Origin: Sphingomonas sp. YR710
GTDB taxonomy: Bacteria; Pseudomonadota; Alphaproteobacteria; Sphingomonadales; Sphingomonadaceae
Length of the DNA stretch: 64,000 nucleotides
Assembly: GCF_900101455.1 (NCBI RefSeq)
Contig: NZ_FMZJ01000005.1
Coordinates: forward strand, 62,001 to 126,000
Reading direction: 5' to 3'
The translations under genes were made by a program, and so were the position numbers. Below are positions 19,731 through 28,544 of the stretch, in pieces; the first letter of the stretch is position 1; the number at the start of each line of letters is the position of its first letter. The notes beneath the pieces were generated by a model. The model was not told the DNA's origin. It searched no databases and saw only the letters and a list, made by a program, of their open reading frames with translations.

Positions 19731-19893
19731 TAGGCGTTGCCTTCTCGAGTCGGCGCGCGACGCGTCGACAGGTGAGGAGCGTTTGACTGAGATTTCTGCG
19801 CGATCATATCGCTAGCGTATTATGTGGATTGGACGTATAGGTGGGCGGACCCCGCAAGGGATTCACCCACCTACGACGGATCGGTTCCTGATT

Positions 19894-21144
19894 ATGACGA
19901 CAGAGACAAAGGCGAAGGAGCGCGCGGGATATGGCGTGCTCACGGAAGAAGGCATTGCCAAGCTGCGCGAGCGGGTAGGCGTGCAATATAACAAGCCAAC
20001 CCTGCCGCATAATTATGAAGTGACCTGGGATGGCGTGCGGCATTTCGCCAACGGCTATGGCGACAACAATCCGCTGTGGTGCGATCCCGAATATGGCAAG
20101 GCGACGCGCTGGGGCGGACTCATCTCTCCGCCGAACTTCCTTTACACCATGGGTGAACAGGATGCGGCCAAGCTGACGCCCGAACAGAAGACCTTGCTCA
20201 AGGGCGATCCGCTGGTCGGGCTGGGTTCCTACCAGGCGGAAATGTCGTTCGAGTGGTGGCGTCCGTTGCGGGTGGGCGACCGGCTGAAGCGGCGTTCGGC
20301 GCTGGTCGGCGTTCAGGTCAACGAGAACAGCTCGTTCGGCGGCCGTTCGGTGACCGAGACGCAGGGTTATATCTTCCGCAATCAGGCCAATGAACTCGTC
20401 GCGATTCAGCGCGGTTCGTGGATCCGGGTCGAGCGCCACGCTTCGAAGGAGCGGAAGAAGGAATATGATCTGCCCAAGCCATATTCCGATGAGGAACTGG
20501 CGCGGATCGATGCCTGCTATGAGGCCGAAGTCCTTCGCGGAGCCGACACGCTCTATTTCGAGGATGTCATCGTTGGCGATGAAATGCCGCCGATCGTCCG
20601 TGGGCCGCTGCGCACCAGCGATCTGATCGTCTGGCATGTGGGCTGGGGCATGCAACTCACGCCGCCGGGCGCGTTCCGCGAATCCTGGAAGATCCGCAAG
20701 AAGGTGCCCGGTTTCTACACGCCCAACGAACTGAACGTCCCGGATACCGTCCAGCGGCTTCATTGGGAAAAGAGCTGGGCCAACGAACTGGGTATCCCGG
20801 TCCCCTATGATTACGGCGGCCTGCGCGAAACCTTCCTCACCAATATCGTCACCAACTGGATGGGCGACGATGGCTGGCTGTGGAAGATGAGCTGCCAGCA
20901 CCGCAAATTCGTCTATCTGGGTGATACCTACTGGATGAAGGGCAAGGTCGTCGACAAGAAGCAGGAAGCGGGACGGAACGAGGTTCATCTCGAAATCTGG
21001 GTCGAAAACCAGTGGGGTACGATCGTGACTCCGGGCAATGCCGTCGTGCTGTTGCCGACGCGCGATGCACAGGTCGAACTGCCGCGCCCGGCGCAGGAAG
21101 ATGTCGACCTGATGTTCGCGCACGAGGTCGAAAAGCTCGCCTGA
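19894..21144 (+). CDS. double-hotdog MaoC-like dehydratase (FAS1-like N-terminal domain)
   Basis: A 416-residue protein with two hotdog folds: an N-terminal MaoC dehydratase N domain (VRHFANGYGDNNPLWCDPEYG, then WGGLISPPNFLYTMG) and a C-terminal MaoC half (LYFEDVIVGDEMPP, then RKFVYLGDTYWMKGKVV). Such proteins hydrate enoyl-CoA esters, and in steroid and aromatic catabolism work next to acyl-CoA ligases. The ATG at 19894 begins the homologous part; an upstream frame from 19822 is probably not translated. It closes the three-gene unit and is followed by a strong terminator hairpin. Confidence 0.8.
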   Translation: MTTETKAKERAGYGVLTEEGIAKLRERVGVQYNKPTLPHNYEVTWDGVRHFANGYGDNNPLWCDPEYGKATRWGGLISPPNFLYTMGEQDAAKLTPEQKTLLKGDPLVGLGSYQAEMSFEWWRPLRVGDRLKRRSALVGVQVNENSSFGGRSVTETQGYIFRNQANELVAIQRGSWIRVERHASKERKKEYDLPKPYSDEELARIDACYEAEVLRGADTLYFEDVIVGDEMPPIVRGPLRTSDLIVWHVGWGMQLTPPGAFRESWKIRKKVPGFYTPNELNVPDTVQRLHWEKSWANELGIPVPYDYGGLRETFLTNIVTNWMGDDGWLWKMSCQHRKFVYLGDTYWMKGKVVDKKQEAGRNEVHLEIWVENQWGTIVTPGNAVVLLPTRDAQVELPRPAQEDVDLMFAHEVEKLA

Positions 21145-21252
21145 CATCATCGCCGCGATCGCGGGCCTATAGCCCCTCTCCTTCAGGGGAGGGGCAAGCG
21201 GGCTGATATCGCGGCTGACAGTGTCTCCGGTCCCCGGAGCGCCTCGGAAACG

Positions 21253-21296
21253 TCAATGAGCGCCATTCCCGTGCGAACGGGAATGGCGCTCATTGA
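21253..21296. terminator. bidirectional terminator hairpin
   Basis: A perfect 20-base stem, 21253-21272 pairing with 21277-21296, around a GCGA loop, followed by TTTT on the plus strand. It lies between convergent genes: the MaoC-like gene on plus and the enoyl-CoA hydratase on minus. A second, smaller GC hairpin (GCCCCTCTCC/GGGGAGGGGC) sits at about 21172-21195. Confidence 0.8.
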
Positions 21297-21345
21297 TTTT
21301 CAGCACATCCGATTTGCCGCTTTATTGCGGATCGGCGGCCCGCCT

Positions 21346-22143
21346 TCAGGGATTGGCGGCGGCTTCCCGCGCGAGCCTGGCCGCGCGTTGCGCGCGGAAT
21401 ACCGTGACGAATGCTTCGCGTTCGCGTGTCAGGACGAGGTTCCAATCAGTCTCGGCGACATTGTCGACCAGCAACTGGCGGGTCAGCAAGACCTGCAGCA
21501 AGGGGCGTTCGGCGAGTTGCGCCGCCAGTTCGATCGCTTCGGGCAGGGCGCTCTCGGCATCGGTCAGGCGGCTGAGCAATCCCTTGGACAGCGACGTCTG
21601 AGCATCGAGCTTGGCGGATGTAAGGCACATTTCCACCGCTGACGCGAAGCCGACGATCCGGGGAAGCAGCGCCGAGAATCCGAACTCGGGCATCGTGCCC
21701 CGCTCCAGAAACGGAAAGGAGAAGATCGCATCGCGATTGCCGATGCGGATGTCTGCCGCCAGAACATGGGTGGCGCCCAGCCCGATCGCCGCGCCGTTGA
21801 TGGCGGCGACGGTCGGCTTCGATCGGCGCATCAGGTGGATCCAGCTCGTGTCGTTGGCCATGCCCAGAGTCGCGACGTTCGGGCGGATCCCGGTCTCGGG
21901 ATCCTTCGGCTCGGGCTCGGCCTTCAGGTCGATCCCAGCGCAGAACACGGTCCCGGTGTGGGTCAGGACGATCGCGCCGATCTCATCCGAAGCATTTGCC
22001 CGCTCGACGGCCGCAACCATCGCCCGATAGGTCGGGGTGCTGATCGCGTTGCGACGGTCCGGCCGGTCATAGGTGATGATGGCCACCTTTCCCTGCTCTT
22101 CGTAACGAAGATGGCCTTCAAATATTTCGTCGATCTCGTTCAA
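21346..22143 (-). CDS. enoyl-CoA hydratase/isomerase family protein
   Basis: A crotonase-fold protein of about 265 residues. Visible motifs: VAIITYDRPDRRNAIS, the oxyanion segment VFCAGIDLKAE and the second oxyanion helix AINGAAIGLGATHVLAADIRIG, followed by PEFGFSALLPRIVG. The Glu expected in the GLGx2HV region is not obvious, so isomerase or other crotonase chemistry is possible. I prefer the TTG start at 22143 because AAAGGA is five bases upstream; a GTG at 22185 would add 14 residues. Last gene of a minus-strand unit. Confidence 0.83.
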   Translation of the reverse strand: MNEIDEIFEGHLRYEEQGKVAIITYDRPDRRNAISTPTYRAMVAAVERANASDEIGAIVLTHTGTVFCAGIDLKAEPEPKDPETGIRPNVATLGMANDTSWIHLMRRSKPTVAAINGAAIGLGATHVLAADIRIGNRDAIFSFPFLERGTMPEFGFSALLPRIVGFASAVEMCLTSAKLDAQTSLSKGLLSRLTDAESALPEAIELAAQLAERPLLQVLLTRQLLVDNVAETDWNLVLTREREAFVTVFRAQRAARLAREAAANP

Positions 22144-22206
22144 GCGAAGTCCTTTCCGAATCCATGACTCGCCCGGCCTCGCCACTTGCGCTGCCGGGCG
22201 GGAAGC

Positions 22207-23127
22207 TCAGTCGTCGAGCTTTGCCAGCACATTTTCCCCGAAGTCGCGGGCAAGCTCGCACCACTGCGCGCGGTTGTCTACGGAGATGCCCACGCCCACG
22301 CCATCGGCGCCCTTGCCGCGATATTCGCCGATCCGGTCGATCGCTTCCTGCGGACTATAGCCCGGCTTGATCATGTAGATGCCGGAGAGATAGAGTTTGG
22401 GCGGGGTCTCGCGGCCCACTTTCTCGCAATGCGCGCGCAGATAGGCCATCGCGGTTTCGACATCTTCTTCGTCGGAGATCGAGGCTGTCCGTGCGGTGGC
22501 GACCACCCCGGCTGGCGCGAAGAACGGGTTCCAGGCGTCGCCGAGTTCGACGGCGCGACGGATGGCGAGGCGGCTATTGCCCCCGATCAGCAGCGGCGGG
22601 TGCGGCGTTTGATGCGGGACGGGCAGCATGCGATTGCCCGGTGCTGAATAGCCCGTGCCTTCGAATGTGAAATCCTCGCCGGTCCAGGCCAGCTTCATCG
22701 CCCGAATATATTCATCCATCAGCGCATTGCGCGCGTCGAAATCAACGCCGAGCGCCTTATACTCCGCCTTCAGATACCCCGCGCCCATGCCGAGCGAGAC
22801 CCGGCCACGCGAGAAGACATCGAGGCTCGATACCGCGCGCGCGGTGAGGAACGGGTTGCGATAGGGCAAGACCAGGATGTTGGTCTGCAGGCGCAGCTTC
22901 GTCGTCATCGCGGCGATCAGCGACAGCATCACGAACGGATCTTGCGCATAATGCCCGCCGGTGTCCAGCCAGCGCGAGCCGGGTACCGGATGATCGGTGA
23001 CGCACCCGGTGGTGAAGCCTGCTGCTTCGGCCGCCGTGCTGATGTCGCGCACCGCTTCCATCGACAGATATTCATCGGGCAGATGGATGCTGTCGAAGGG
23101 AAACGTGATGCTGACCGGGTAACTCAT
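22207..23127 (-). CDS. LLM class flavin-dependent oxidoreductase (TIGR03619-like)
   Basis: A 306-residue luciferase-like monooxygenase fold with the features of the F420- or FMN-dependent group: GFTTGCVTDHPVPGS, then TTKLRLQTNILVLPYRNPFLTARAVSSLDVFSRGRVSLGMGAGY split over the barrel, and PHPPLLIGGNSRLAIRRAVELGDAW. The cofactor cannot be settled from sequence; F420 biosynthesis genes are absent here. The ATG at 23127 follows GAAGGAGCACACAAA, a very good ribosome site. Neighbours are an SDR upstream and a crotonase downstream. Confidence 0.87.
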   Translation of the reverse strand: MSYPVSITFPFDSIHLPDEYLSMEAVRDISTAAEAAGFTTGCVTDHPVPGSRWLDTGGHYAQDPFVMLSLIAAMTTKLRLQTNILVLPYRNPFLTARAVSSLDVFSRGRVSLGMGAGYLKAEYKALGVDFDARNALMDEYIRAMKLAWTGEDFTFEGTGYSAPGNRMLPVPHQTPHPPLLIGGNSRLAIRRAVELGDAWNPFFAPAGVVATARTASISDEEDVETAMAYLRAHCEKVGRETPPKLYLSGIYMIKPGYSPQEAIDRIGEYRGKGADGVGVGISVDNRAQWCELARDFGENVLAKLDD

Positions 23128-23146
23128 TTTGTGTGCTCCTTCGATG

Positions 23147-24007
23147 TCAATCAATGCTGGTCAGATCGGGTGGAAGCACCCATTTTCCGCCAGCGTCGCG
23201 GATCCAGCCGCCGCCCGCCCAGGTGCCGCCATCGATCGGGATGATCGTCCCCGTGATATAGGAAGCAAGCGGAGAGGCGAGAAATGCGATCAGCGTACCC
23301 GATTCATGGTCGATGCCCGGACGGCCGAGTGGAATCCGGCGGCGCAGCGTTTCTTTCCGCTGCGGCGTTGCTTCCGGCCAACGCGATGGATCAGCCGATC
23401 CTGTAAAAATGCCCTTCATGCCCGGTGTATCGGTGCTGTCCGGCGCGATCGAATTGATGCGGATGCCATGATCCGAAAGCTCGAGCGCCAGCGTGCGGGT
23501 GAGATTGTTTATCCCGGCCTTGCACGCGGCGTACACGGCATAGCCCGGCGCGGCGCGGCTCGCCTCGATGCTGGTGACGTTGATGATCGCCCCGCCGCCG
23601 GCCTTGATCATATGCGGTATGGCGGCCGACGTCGCAGCCAGATTGCTGATCAGGTTCATGTCGATATGCCGCTGCCAGTTTTGCGGCTTGAGATCGACGA
23701 AGGGCCGCCAGCTCACGCCCCCGGCATTGTTGACCAATATGTCGAGGCGCCCGAAATGCGCGGCGGTGGTTTCGACGGCGCCGGCGGCCGCATCCCGGTC
23801 CATCACATTGCCGGTAATGCCTAGCGCGCGCCGGCCCATTTCGGTCACGCGCGCGACCAGTTCGTCGCACCGTTCCGGGATGACATCGATGATGGCGACG
23901 TCCGCGCCGGCCGAAGCGAGCGCCAGCGCGGCCGCGCGGCCGATGCCGCCGCCGCCGCCCGTTACCAGGGCGACCTTGCCGTCGAGTGCGATTTCAGGTT
24001 TTGCCAT
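23147..24007 (-). CDS. SDR family oxidoreductase A
   Basis: A 286-residue classical short-chain dehydrogenase. It has the nucleotide loop VTGGGGGIGRAAALALA, an Asp after strand 2 (IIDVIPERC) suggesting NAD(H), the NNAGG motif, Ser in NVTSIEA and the catalytic YAVYAACKAG (Tyr and Lys four apart). The longer C-terminal tail GGGWIRDAGGKWVLPPDLTSID is uncommon. The ATG at 24007 follows GGGGATAATGACA. It likely oxidises or reduces a hydroxyl/keto intermediate before the LLM oxidoreductase step. Confidence 0.88.
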   Translation of the reverse strand: MAKPEIALDGKVALVTGGGGGIGRAAALALASAGADVAIIDVIPERCDELVARVTEMGRRALGITGNVMDRDAAAGAVETTAAHFGRLDILVNNAGGVSWRPFVDLKPQNWQRHIDMNLISNLAATSAAIPHMIKAGGGAIINVTSIEASRAAPGYAVYAACKAGINNLTRTLALELSDHGIRINSIAPDSTDTPGMKGIFTGSADPSRWPEATPQRKETLRRRIPLGRPGIDHESGTLIAFLASPLASYITGTIIPIDGGTWAGGGWIRDAGGKWVLPPDLTSID

Positions 24008-24276
24008 TGTCATTATCCCCAGGTCCGGCGGCAGCACAGCTGATCCATCTCTCCGTACGGACGCACGCCACCTTCCGGTGGCGTGTCGAGATGCGATGCC
24101 CTCCGCCGTGTAACCGACAATCGCGTGATCGCCGCGTCCAATATCGAAAGTGGTTAGGCGATTTTGCCCCGAAGTCGGATGATCCACAACACATGCGGCA
24201 CGTCAGCGGAGGCTCGTCATCGAGCAAATATAGCTGGCGCGCGCCGCGGACACGCCGCTGCCAGCCGATGCCGCCC

Positions 24277-25554
24277 TCAGGCTGCCGCCGTCATCGCGAC
24301 CGGTTTGGCCTTGCCGGTCTCATCCGGAGCTGTTTCCTTTTCCGCGAAACTGTCGTCGACGATCGGGTTGCGCGGCAGCAGAAGGAAGAAAGCGCTGCCG
24401 ATCAGCGCGAGCACCCCGGTGAGCGCGAGGAATGGCGCGAAGATGACATAGATCTTGAGCATACCGCTGAGCAGAACCGATCCGAGAACGGCCGCGATCG
24501 CGACGGTGGCGGCAAGCAGGCCGTGGACGCTGCTATAGATCCGCACGCCGAAATTGCGCACCACCAGATAAGCGATCACGTCGCCCTCGGCACCCAGCGA
24601 CAGCCCGAAAACGAGAACTGACAGGAACAGTACCGGCCGGGCATCATAGCCGGACGCGATGACCAGCAGGCCGAGGCCGGACAGGGCCATGCCCCCGGCC
24701 GCGACCCAGGGCGCCGGAAGGCGATCAAGCGCGATGCCGCTCACGATGCGGCCGATCAGCATTCCCGTGGCATAGGCCGAAATCATGATCGAAGCGGCTT
24801 TGCCCGACGCGCCATTCTCGGCAAGCACCAGGTTGAGCTGGGTCATCATCATCGATTGCGGCAGGTTGCACAGCAAAATCCCGACGAAGATGATCCAGAA
24901 GGCCGGCGTGCGGAATATGATCGCATAATCCTCTTTCGCCGTCTTGGGCTTCACATATTTCTCGACGACCTCGGGCCGTTCTTTCGGGATCAGCAGAAGC
25001 GCGGTGATGCCGGCCACGGTCGTAAAGATGGTGAGGGCGATGTAGCCCGCCCGCCAGCCATAATCCGCGACGAAATTGTTGAGCAGAGGCCCGCCGATGG
25101 CGACCGTGATCGCGGGTCCCGCTGCGGCGATGCCCAGTGCCAGCCCGCGCGCGCGCTTGAAATACTGCACGATGACCCGGCAATAGACCGGGGGAGTTGT
25201 CGTCGCGAGCACCGATGCCTGCAGCGTGAAGAGGAGGGCATAGACGCGGATGTCGCCGCCCATCATGCTCAGCGCCAGAAAAAGCAGCGGCGAGGCTGCG
25301 ACACCGATCGCCGCGGTTTTGCGAACGCCGACAAGATCGGTCAGGCGACCGACAAAGGGAAATACGAATACGGCGCCCAGAGACAGTGCGCCGATCAGCG
25401 CGAAACTCGACTTGGCCCAGCCAAATTCCTTGATGAGATATGGCCCCATGATGCCGACGACATAGCTGATCATGACGAGCCCGGTCGAAAGGCCGATGAC
25501 CGATGCTGCAAGCGGGCGCCAATGGCTGCGCAACTCGCCAAGATACGATGTCAT
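24277..25554 (-). CDS. MFS transporter
   Basis: A 425-residue carrier with about twelve transmembrane helices. The helix 2/3 loop signature is GRLTDLVGVRKTAAIG and the mid-protein hydrophilic loop is KERPEVVEKYVKPKTAKEDYAI. It belongs to the same monocarboxylate/oxalate-like group as the MFS gene at 11358 but is clearly divergent from it. The ATG at 25554 is favoured by the GAGGACGG just upstream. A 79-base imperfect palindrome separates it from the SDR gene before it. Confidence 0.86.
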   Translation of the reverse strand: MTSYLGELRSHWRPLAASVIGLSTGLVMISYVVGIMGPYLIKEFGWAKSSFALIGALSLGAVFVFPFVGRLTDLVGVRKTAAIGVAASPLLFLALSMMGGDIRVYALLFTLQASVLATTTPPVYCRVIVQYFKRARGLALGIAAAGPAITVAIGGPLLNNFVADYGWRAGYIALTIFTTVAGITALLLIPKERPEVVEKYVKPKTAKEDYAIIFRTPAFWIIFVGILLCNLPQSMMMTQLNLVLAENGASGKAASIMISAYATGMLIGRIVSGIALDRLPAPWVAAGGMALSGLGLLVIASGYDARPVLFLSVLVFGLSLGAEGDVIAYLVVRNFGVRIYSSVHGLLAATVAIAAVLGSVLLSGMLKIYVIFAPFLALTGVLALIGSAFFLLLPRNPIVDDSFAEKETAPDETGKAKPVAMTAAA

Positions 25555-25660
25555 CTCCGTCCTCTTAATATCAGGCTGCAAACTGGTGGCTTTATGGGCC
25601 GAAAACTGACGGCAGCCTTAACGGGTAAGGACATTTTCTGCCGATCGCCAACGATTCGTA

Positions 25661-25739
25661 GCCGGCTTGCCTGGCCGGCCGAGATCCGATGCCTAACCAC
25701 ATGGGTCGGGCATCGGATCGAATATCGGCCAGGGCCGGC
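25661..25739. repeat. long imperfect palindrome between SDR B and MFS genes
   Basis: An inner perfect stem of 11 bases, 25683-25693 with 25709-25719 (GATCCGATGCC), is extended by CTGGCC (25671-25676) with GGCCAG (25727-25732) and by GCCGGC at 25661-25666 and 25734-25739. It could act as an attenuating terminator between the two minus-strand genes, or be a palindromic repeat element. It has no T-run downstream. Confidence 0.6.
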
Positions 25740-25782
25740 TACTCCGATATACGATCGCAATCCAGAGCAGCTTTCGACATTT

Positions 25783-26568
25783 TTACAGGTCGGGCGCGCT
25801 CTGGAACACCTCGTCGACCGGTCCGCCATTGATATCCAGCAGCGTTCCCGTGATCCATGATGCCGCGGGCGACGCCAGATATACGGCTGCTAGGGCAATG
25901 TCTTCCGGAGTCCCCATCCGGCGCAGGCGGGTATGGTCGATGACGGTCTGGCGCATACCGGGTGCGCGCGATTCGAATACTTCGCGCAAGCCGGGGGTTT
26001 CGACTGCACCCGGAACGAGGGCGTTCACCCGGATTTTAGGGCCCAGATCGGCAGCCATCAGGCGGGTAAACTGGGTGAGGGCGCCTTTGGCGGTGTGATG
26101 TGCGAGATTGCCTCTCGTGTGTCTATATGCGCCGACCGATGCCATGTTGATGATCGAAGCACCTGGCCGTTCCAGCATCGAAGGCATGGCCAGCCGCGAC
26201 AATTCGAACGGTGCCAGCACGATCAGCTGATACGCCTTCTGCATATGTTCAACGCGCGTATCGGCGAACAAGGGCGAGCCACCGGCGCCGGCATTGTTGA
26301 CCAGGATGTCGATGCCGCCGAATTCGGCGATCGTCTTCTCGACAATGGACGCAATCTGGCTGGTATCGTACAAATCGGCTTCAATCGGAAGGGCGCGGCC
26401 GCCCGATTTCCGAATGTCCGCAGCGACCTCTTCCACTTCGGACATTGTCCGCGCGGTGATGGCGACGGCTGCGCCGGCTTCGGCATAAGCGCGGGCGATC
26501 GCCGCGCCTATCCCGCGACCACCACCGGTGATGATGGCGATTTTGCCCTCGAGCGAAAACGGGCTCAT
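25783..26568 (-). CDS. SDR family protein B with His in place of the catalytic Tyr
   Basis: A 261-residue classical SDR by overall pattern: ITGGGRGIGAAIARAYA, NNAGAG, INMASVG and the C-terminal ITGTLLDINGGPVDEVF. The active-site YxxxK is altered: the segment reads LAHHTAKGALTQ, placing His where Tyr should be, with the Lys kept. This may alter or abolish ordinary carbonyl reductase chemistry, or Tyr may be supplied elsewhere. The start overlaps the end of the TauD gene by four bases (ATGA), so they are translationally coupled. Confidence 0.85.
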   Translation of the reverse strand: MSPFSLEGKIAIITGGGRGIGAAIARAYAEAGAAVAITARTMSEVEEVAADIRKSGGRALPIEADLYDTSQIASIVEKTIAEFGGIDILVNNAGAGGSPLFADTRVEHMQKAYQLIVLAPFELSRLAMPSMLERPGASIINMASVGAYRHTRGNLAHHTAKGALTQFTRLMAADLGPKIRVNALVPGAVETPGLREVFESRAPGMRQTVIDHTRLRRMGTPEDIALAAVYLASPAASWITGTLLDINGGPVDEVFQSAPDL

Positions 26569-27425
26569 TGTGCCGACGCGCGGTAGGAGGGGAGTTGATC
26601 TGGCCTTAATTTTGGCATGGGGCTGGCTACTTTCCGCAATGTTCGTGCCGGTCCTTCGACCGAGACATTTTTCCGTGAATGCTGAAGAGCGATATTATCC
26701 CAGACAACGAAGTCCTTCTCCTGCCATTCATGGTCCCACTGGGCCGCTGGCTGGTAGAGATGTTCGAAAACGCTCTCGAGAATATCTTCGCTCTCCTTTG
26801 CAGGCAGGCCGATGACTTCCTTCGTCATCTGCTCGCACGCATATAATATTGTCGCCCCGGTACGGGGATGCGTATGCCCGATCCGGGTGGCAGTCGTCGG
26901 GGGCCGTTCGACCTCCGTGACAAGCACTTCGCTAAGATCGCCGCGGCGAACTACACCGGCGGTGTGAAGCACTTCAAGCCCGTCGAGCTTCTGGCGAAGT
27001 GCATCGGGCAATGTCTTCCACGCATGAATGCCACTGATGAAGGTCGTTGGTGCGGAGGGCTGTTCGACCTCCGAACCGTAGAGCGACAGAACTTCGAAAG
27101 GTTGGTCGCACCACATCGTGTCCGAATGGAACTGGAGCCGACCGTACGGTGCTGCAGAATCGCGCCGCCGATTGGAGACGTAGAACCTGTCTTCGGGTGG
27201 AGTCTCGCCCGGTTCGTGCGCACCTTCCTTGCGGATCAGCATGCGGGACAAGCTGAGCTGTTCGGTATGGGTGAGGTCGATGTTGCGAAACAGAAGCAGG
27301 CTGCGCGTATCGAAAAGCTGCTGCAACTGCGTGCGCGTTTCGTCGTCAAGCGGTGCCTTCGGATCGAAACCGATGATCTCGACACCGAATTCCGGGGTCA
27401 GGTTGCGTATTTCCAATTGGGTCAT
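26565..27425 (-). CDS. TauD/TfdA family Fe(II)/2-oxoglutarate dioxygenase 1
   Basis: A 286-residue member of the taurine/2,4-D dioxygenase family. The iron facial triad is seen as His and Asp in FHSDTMW and the distal His in DNIALQHSR; the 2-oxoglutarate-binding Arg is in GPARTLRKV. Typical family opening: FGVEIIGFDP. It is paralogous to the gene at 30852. Substrate hydroxylation or oxidative removal of an ether or side chain is the family chemistry. It lies 43 bases after SDR C. Confidence 0.9.
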   Translation of the reverse strand: MTQLEIRNLTPEFGVEIIGFDPKAPLDDETRTQLQQLFDTRSLLLFRNIDLTHTEQLSLSRMLIRKEGAHEPGETPPEDRFYVSNRRRDSAAPYGRLQFHSDTMWCDQPFEVLSLYGSEVEQPSAPTTFISGIHAWKTLPDALRQKLDGLEVLHTAGVVRRGDLSEVLVTEVERPPTTATRIGHTHPRTGATILYACEQMTKEVIGLPAKESEDILESVFEHLYQPAAQWDHEWQEKDFVVWDNIALQHSRKNVSVEGPARTLRKVASPMPKLRPDQLPSYRASAQ

Positions 27426-27468
27426 CGCGTGATCCTCTTGCCTGTCATGGTTTCAGCATTGGTCAGCA

Positions 27469-28290
27469 TTACGCATTCTCTTTTTCGGGAATGCGAATCT
27501 TGCCGATCCATGAGGTGGTTGGCAGCACGGTGGCCATCCCGCCGTCGACCAGTACGTCGCTGCCCGTCATGTACCCCGCTTCGGGTGAGGTCAGGAAGGC
27601 GATCACATTGGCGATTTCTTCCGGCGTGCCGCGGCGGCGCAGCGGACACTTCTTGATCATCTCGCCCATCACAGGGTGGCTTGCTTCCTCGTGATGGTTC
27701 ATCGGCGTGTCGTTGATCCCCGGGGATACCGACAGGATCCGGGCGCCGCGGGCGCCCCATGCGCGCGCATGCCGGCGCGCCATGCGGTGAACGCCACGCT
27801 TCGAAAGCTGATAGGCGAGGCCAGCCTCGTTGATGTTGACGAAGTCCAGGATGCGATCGATCAGATCGGGCGCCATGGGGTCGTCGATGACGGCGAACAA
27901 CTCGGGTGTGTCGGGAACCATGTAACCGGACTGCGACGCGGTCAGGATACCGACGGACCCTTCCTGTAACAGCGGCTCGGCAGCGCGCACGACGCGCTCG
28001 ACGCCCGCCAGGTTGACCTCAAGGATGCGGCGGCCAGGCGCCTGCGAGCCCGACAAACCCGCGGTGATCACCAGGGCTTCGAGATTCTGCACCTCCGCCA
28101 TCAGGGCATCGACCTGAGCCTGGTCGGAGATATCGCACTGCATCGCGATGACGTCGCCGCCGAGTTCGGCGGCGATCTTCTCGGCGCCGGCAAAGTTGAA
28201 GTCTGCTACGATGAGCTTTCCGCGCGACGCCAATTTGCGAGCGACAGCGGCCCCCATTCCAGAGGCTGCGCCAATTACGACATTCGTCAT
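27469..28290 (-). CDS. SDR family oxidoreductase C (3-alpha-HSD/carbonyl reductase-like)
   Basis: A 273-residue SDR of the HsdA-like group: short N-terminus VVIGAASGMGAAVA, a compressed strand-4 region ITAGLSG in place of NNAG, a long insertion before the active site (about residues 125-155) and the catalytic YQLSKRGV. The ending EAGYMTGSDVLVDGGMATVLPT fits the family. It resembles Comamonas 3-alpha-hydroxysteroid dehydrogenase/carbonyl reductase in layout, but the substrate is not implied. First gene of the minus-strand unit, divergent from the TetR gene. Confidence 0.86.
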   Translation of the reverse strand: MTNVVIGAASGMGAAVARKLASRGKLIVADFNFAGAEKIAAELGGDVIAMQCDISDQAQVDALMAEVQNLEALVITAGLSGSQAPGRRILEVNLAGVERVVRAAEPLLQEGSVGILTASQSGYMVPDTPELFAVIDDPMAPDLIDRILDFVNINEAGLAYQLSKRGVHRMARRHARAWGARGARILSVSPGINDTPMNHHEEASHPVMGEMIKKCPLRRRGTPEEIANVIAFLTSPEAGYMTGSDVLVDGGMATVLPTTSWIGKIRIPEKENA

Positions 28291-28374
28291 TCAATCATCC
28301 CTTCCCGGTCGCGCACAACGCATCGCCACTCCGCGGTTTGAGTTTCCCGGAGCATCGTGCCGAATGATTTAATT

Positions 28375-28388
28375 ATAGTGCTTGCTAT
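28375..28388. promoter_or_regulatory. candidate TetR operator, copy 2 (ATAG-N6-CTAT)
   Basis: ATAGTGCTTGCTAT, flanked by T and G, lies between the divergent SDR C and TetR genes, 85 bases from the former start and 157 from the latter. The position fits joint control of the divergent pair and autoregulation. Confidence 0.55.
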
Positions 28389-28544
28389 GACGGGGCTGTC
28401 AAGCGGATGTCGGATGCGGCTTTCCCAAGTCGGCCCCGAAGGGATTTTCCACTTGCGCCATGTGCTTCCCTCACAATATTGACCGGCGTTTGGGGCAGGG
28501 TGCTGGATTGTAATTTGCCGCCGAACCTGAAGGGGATCAAGCGA

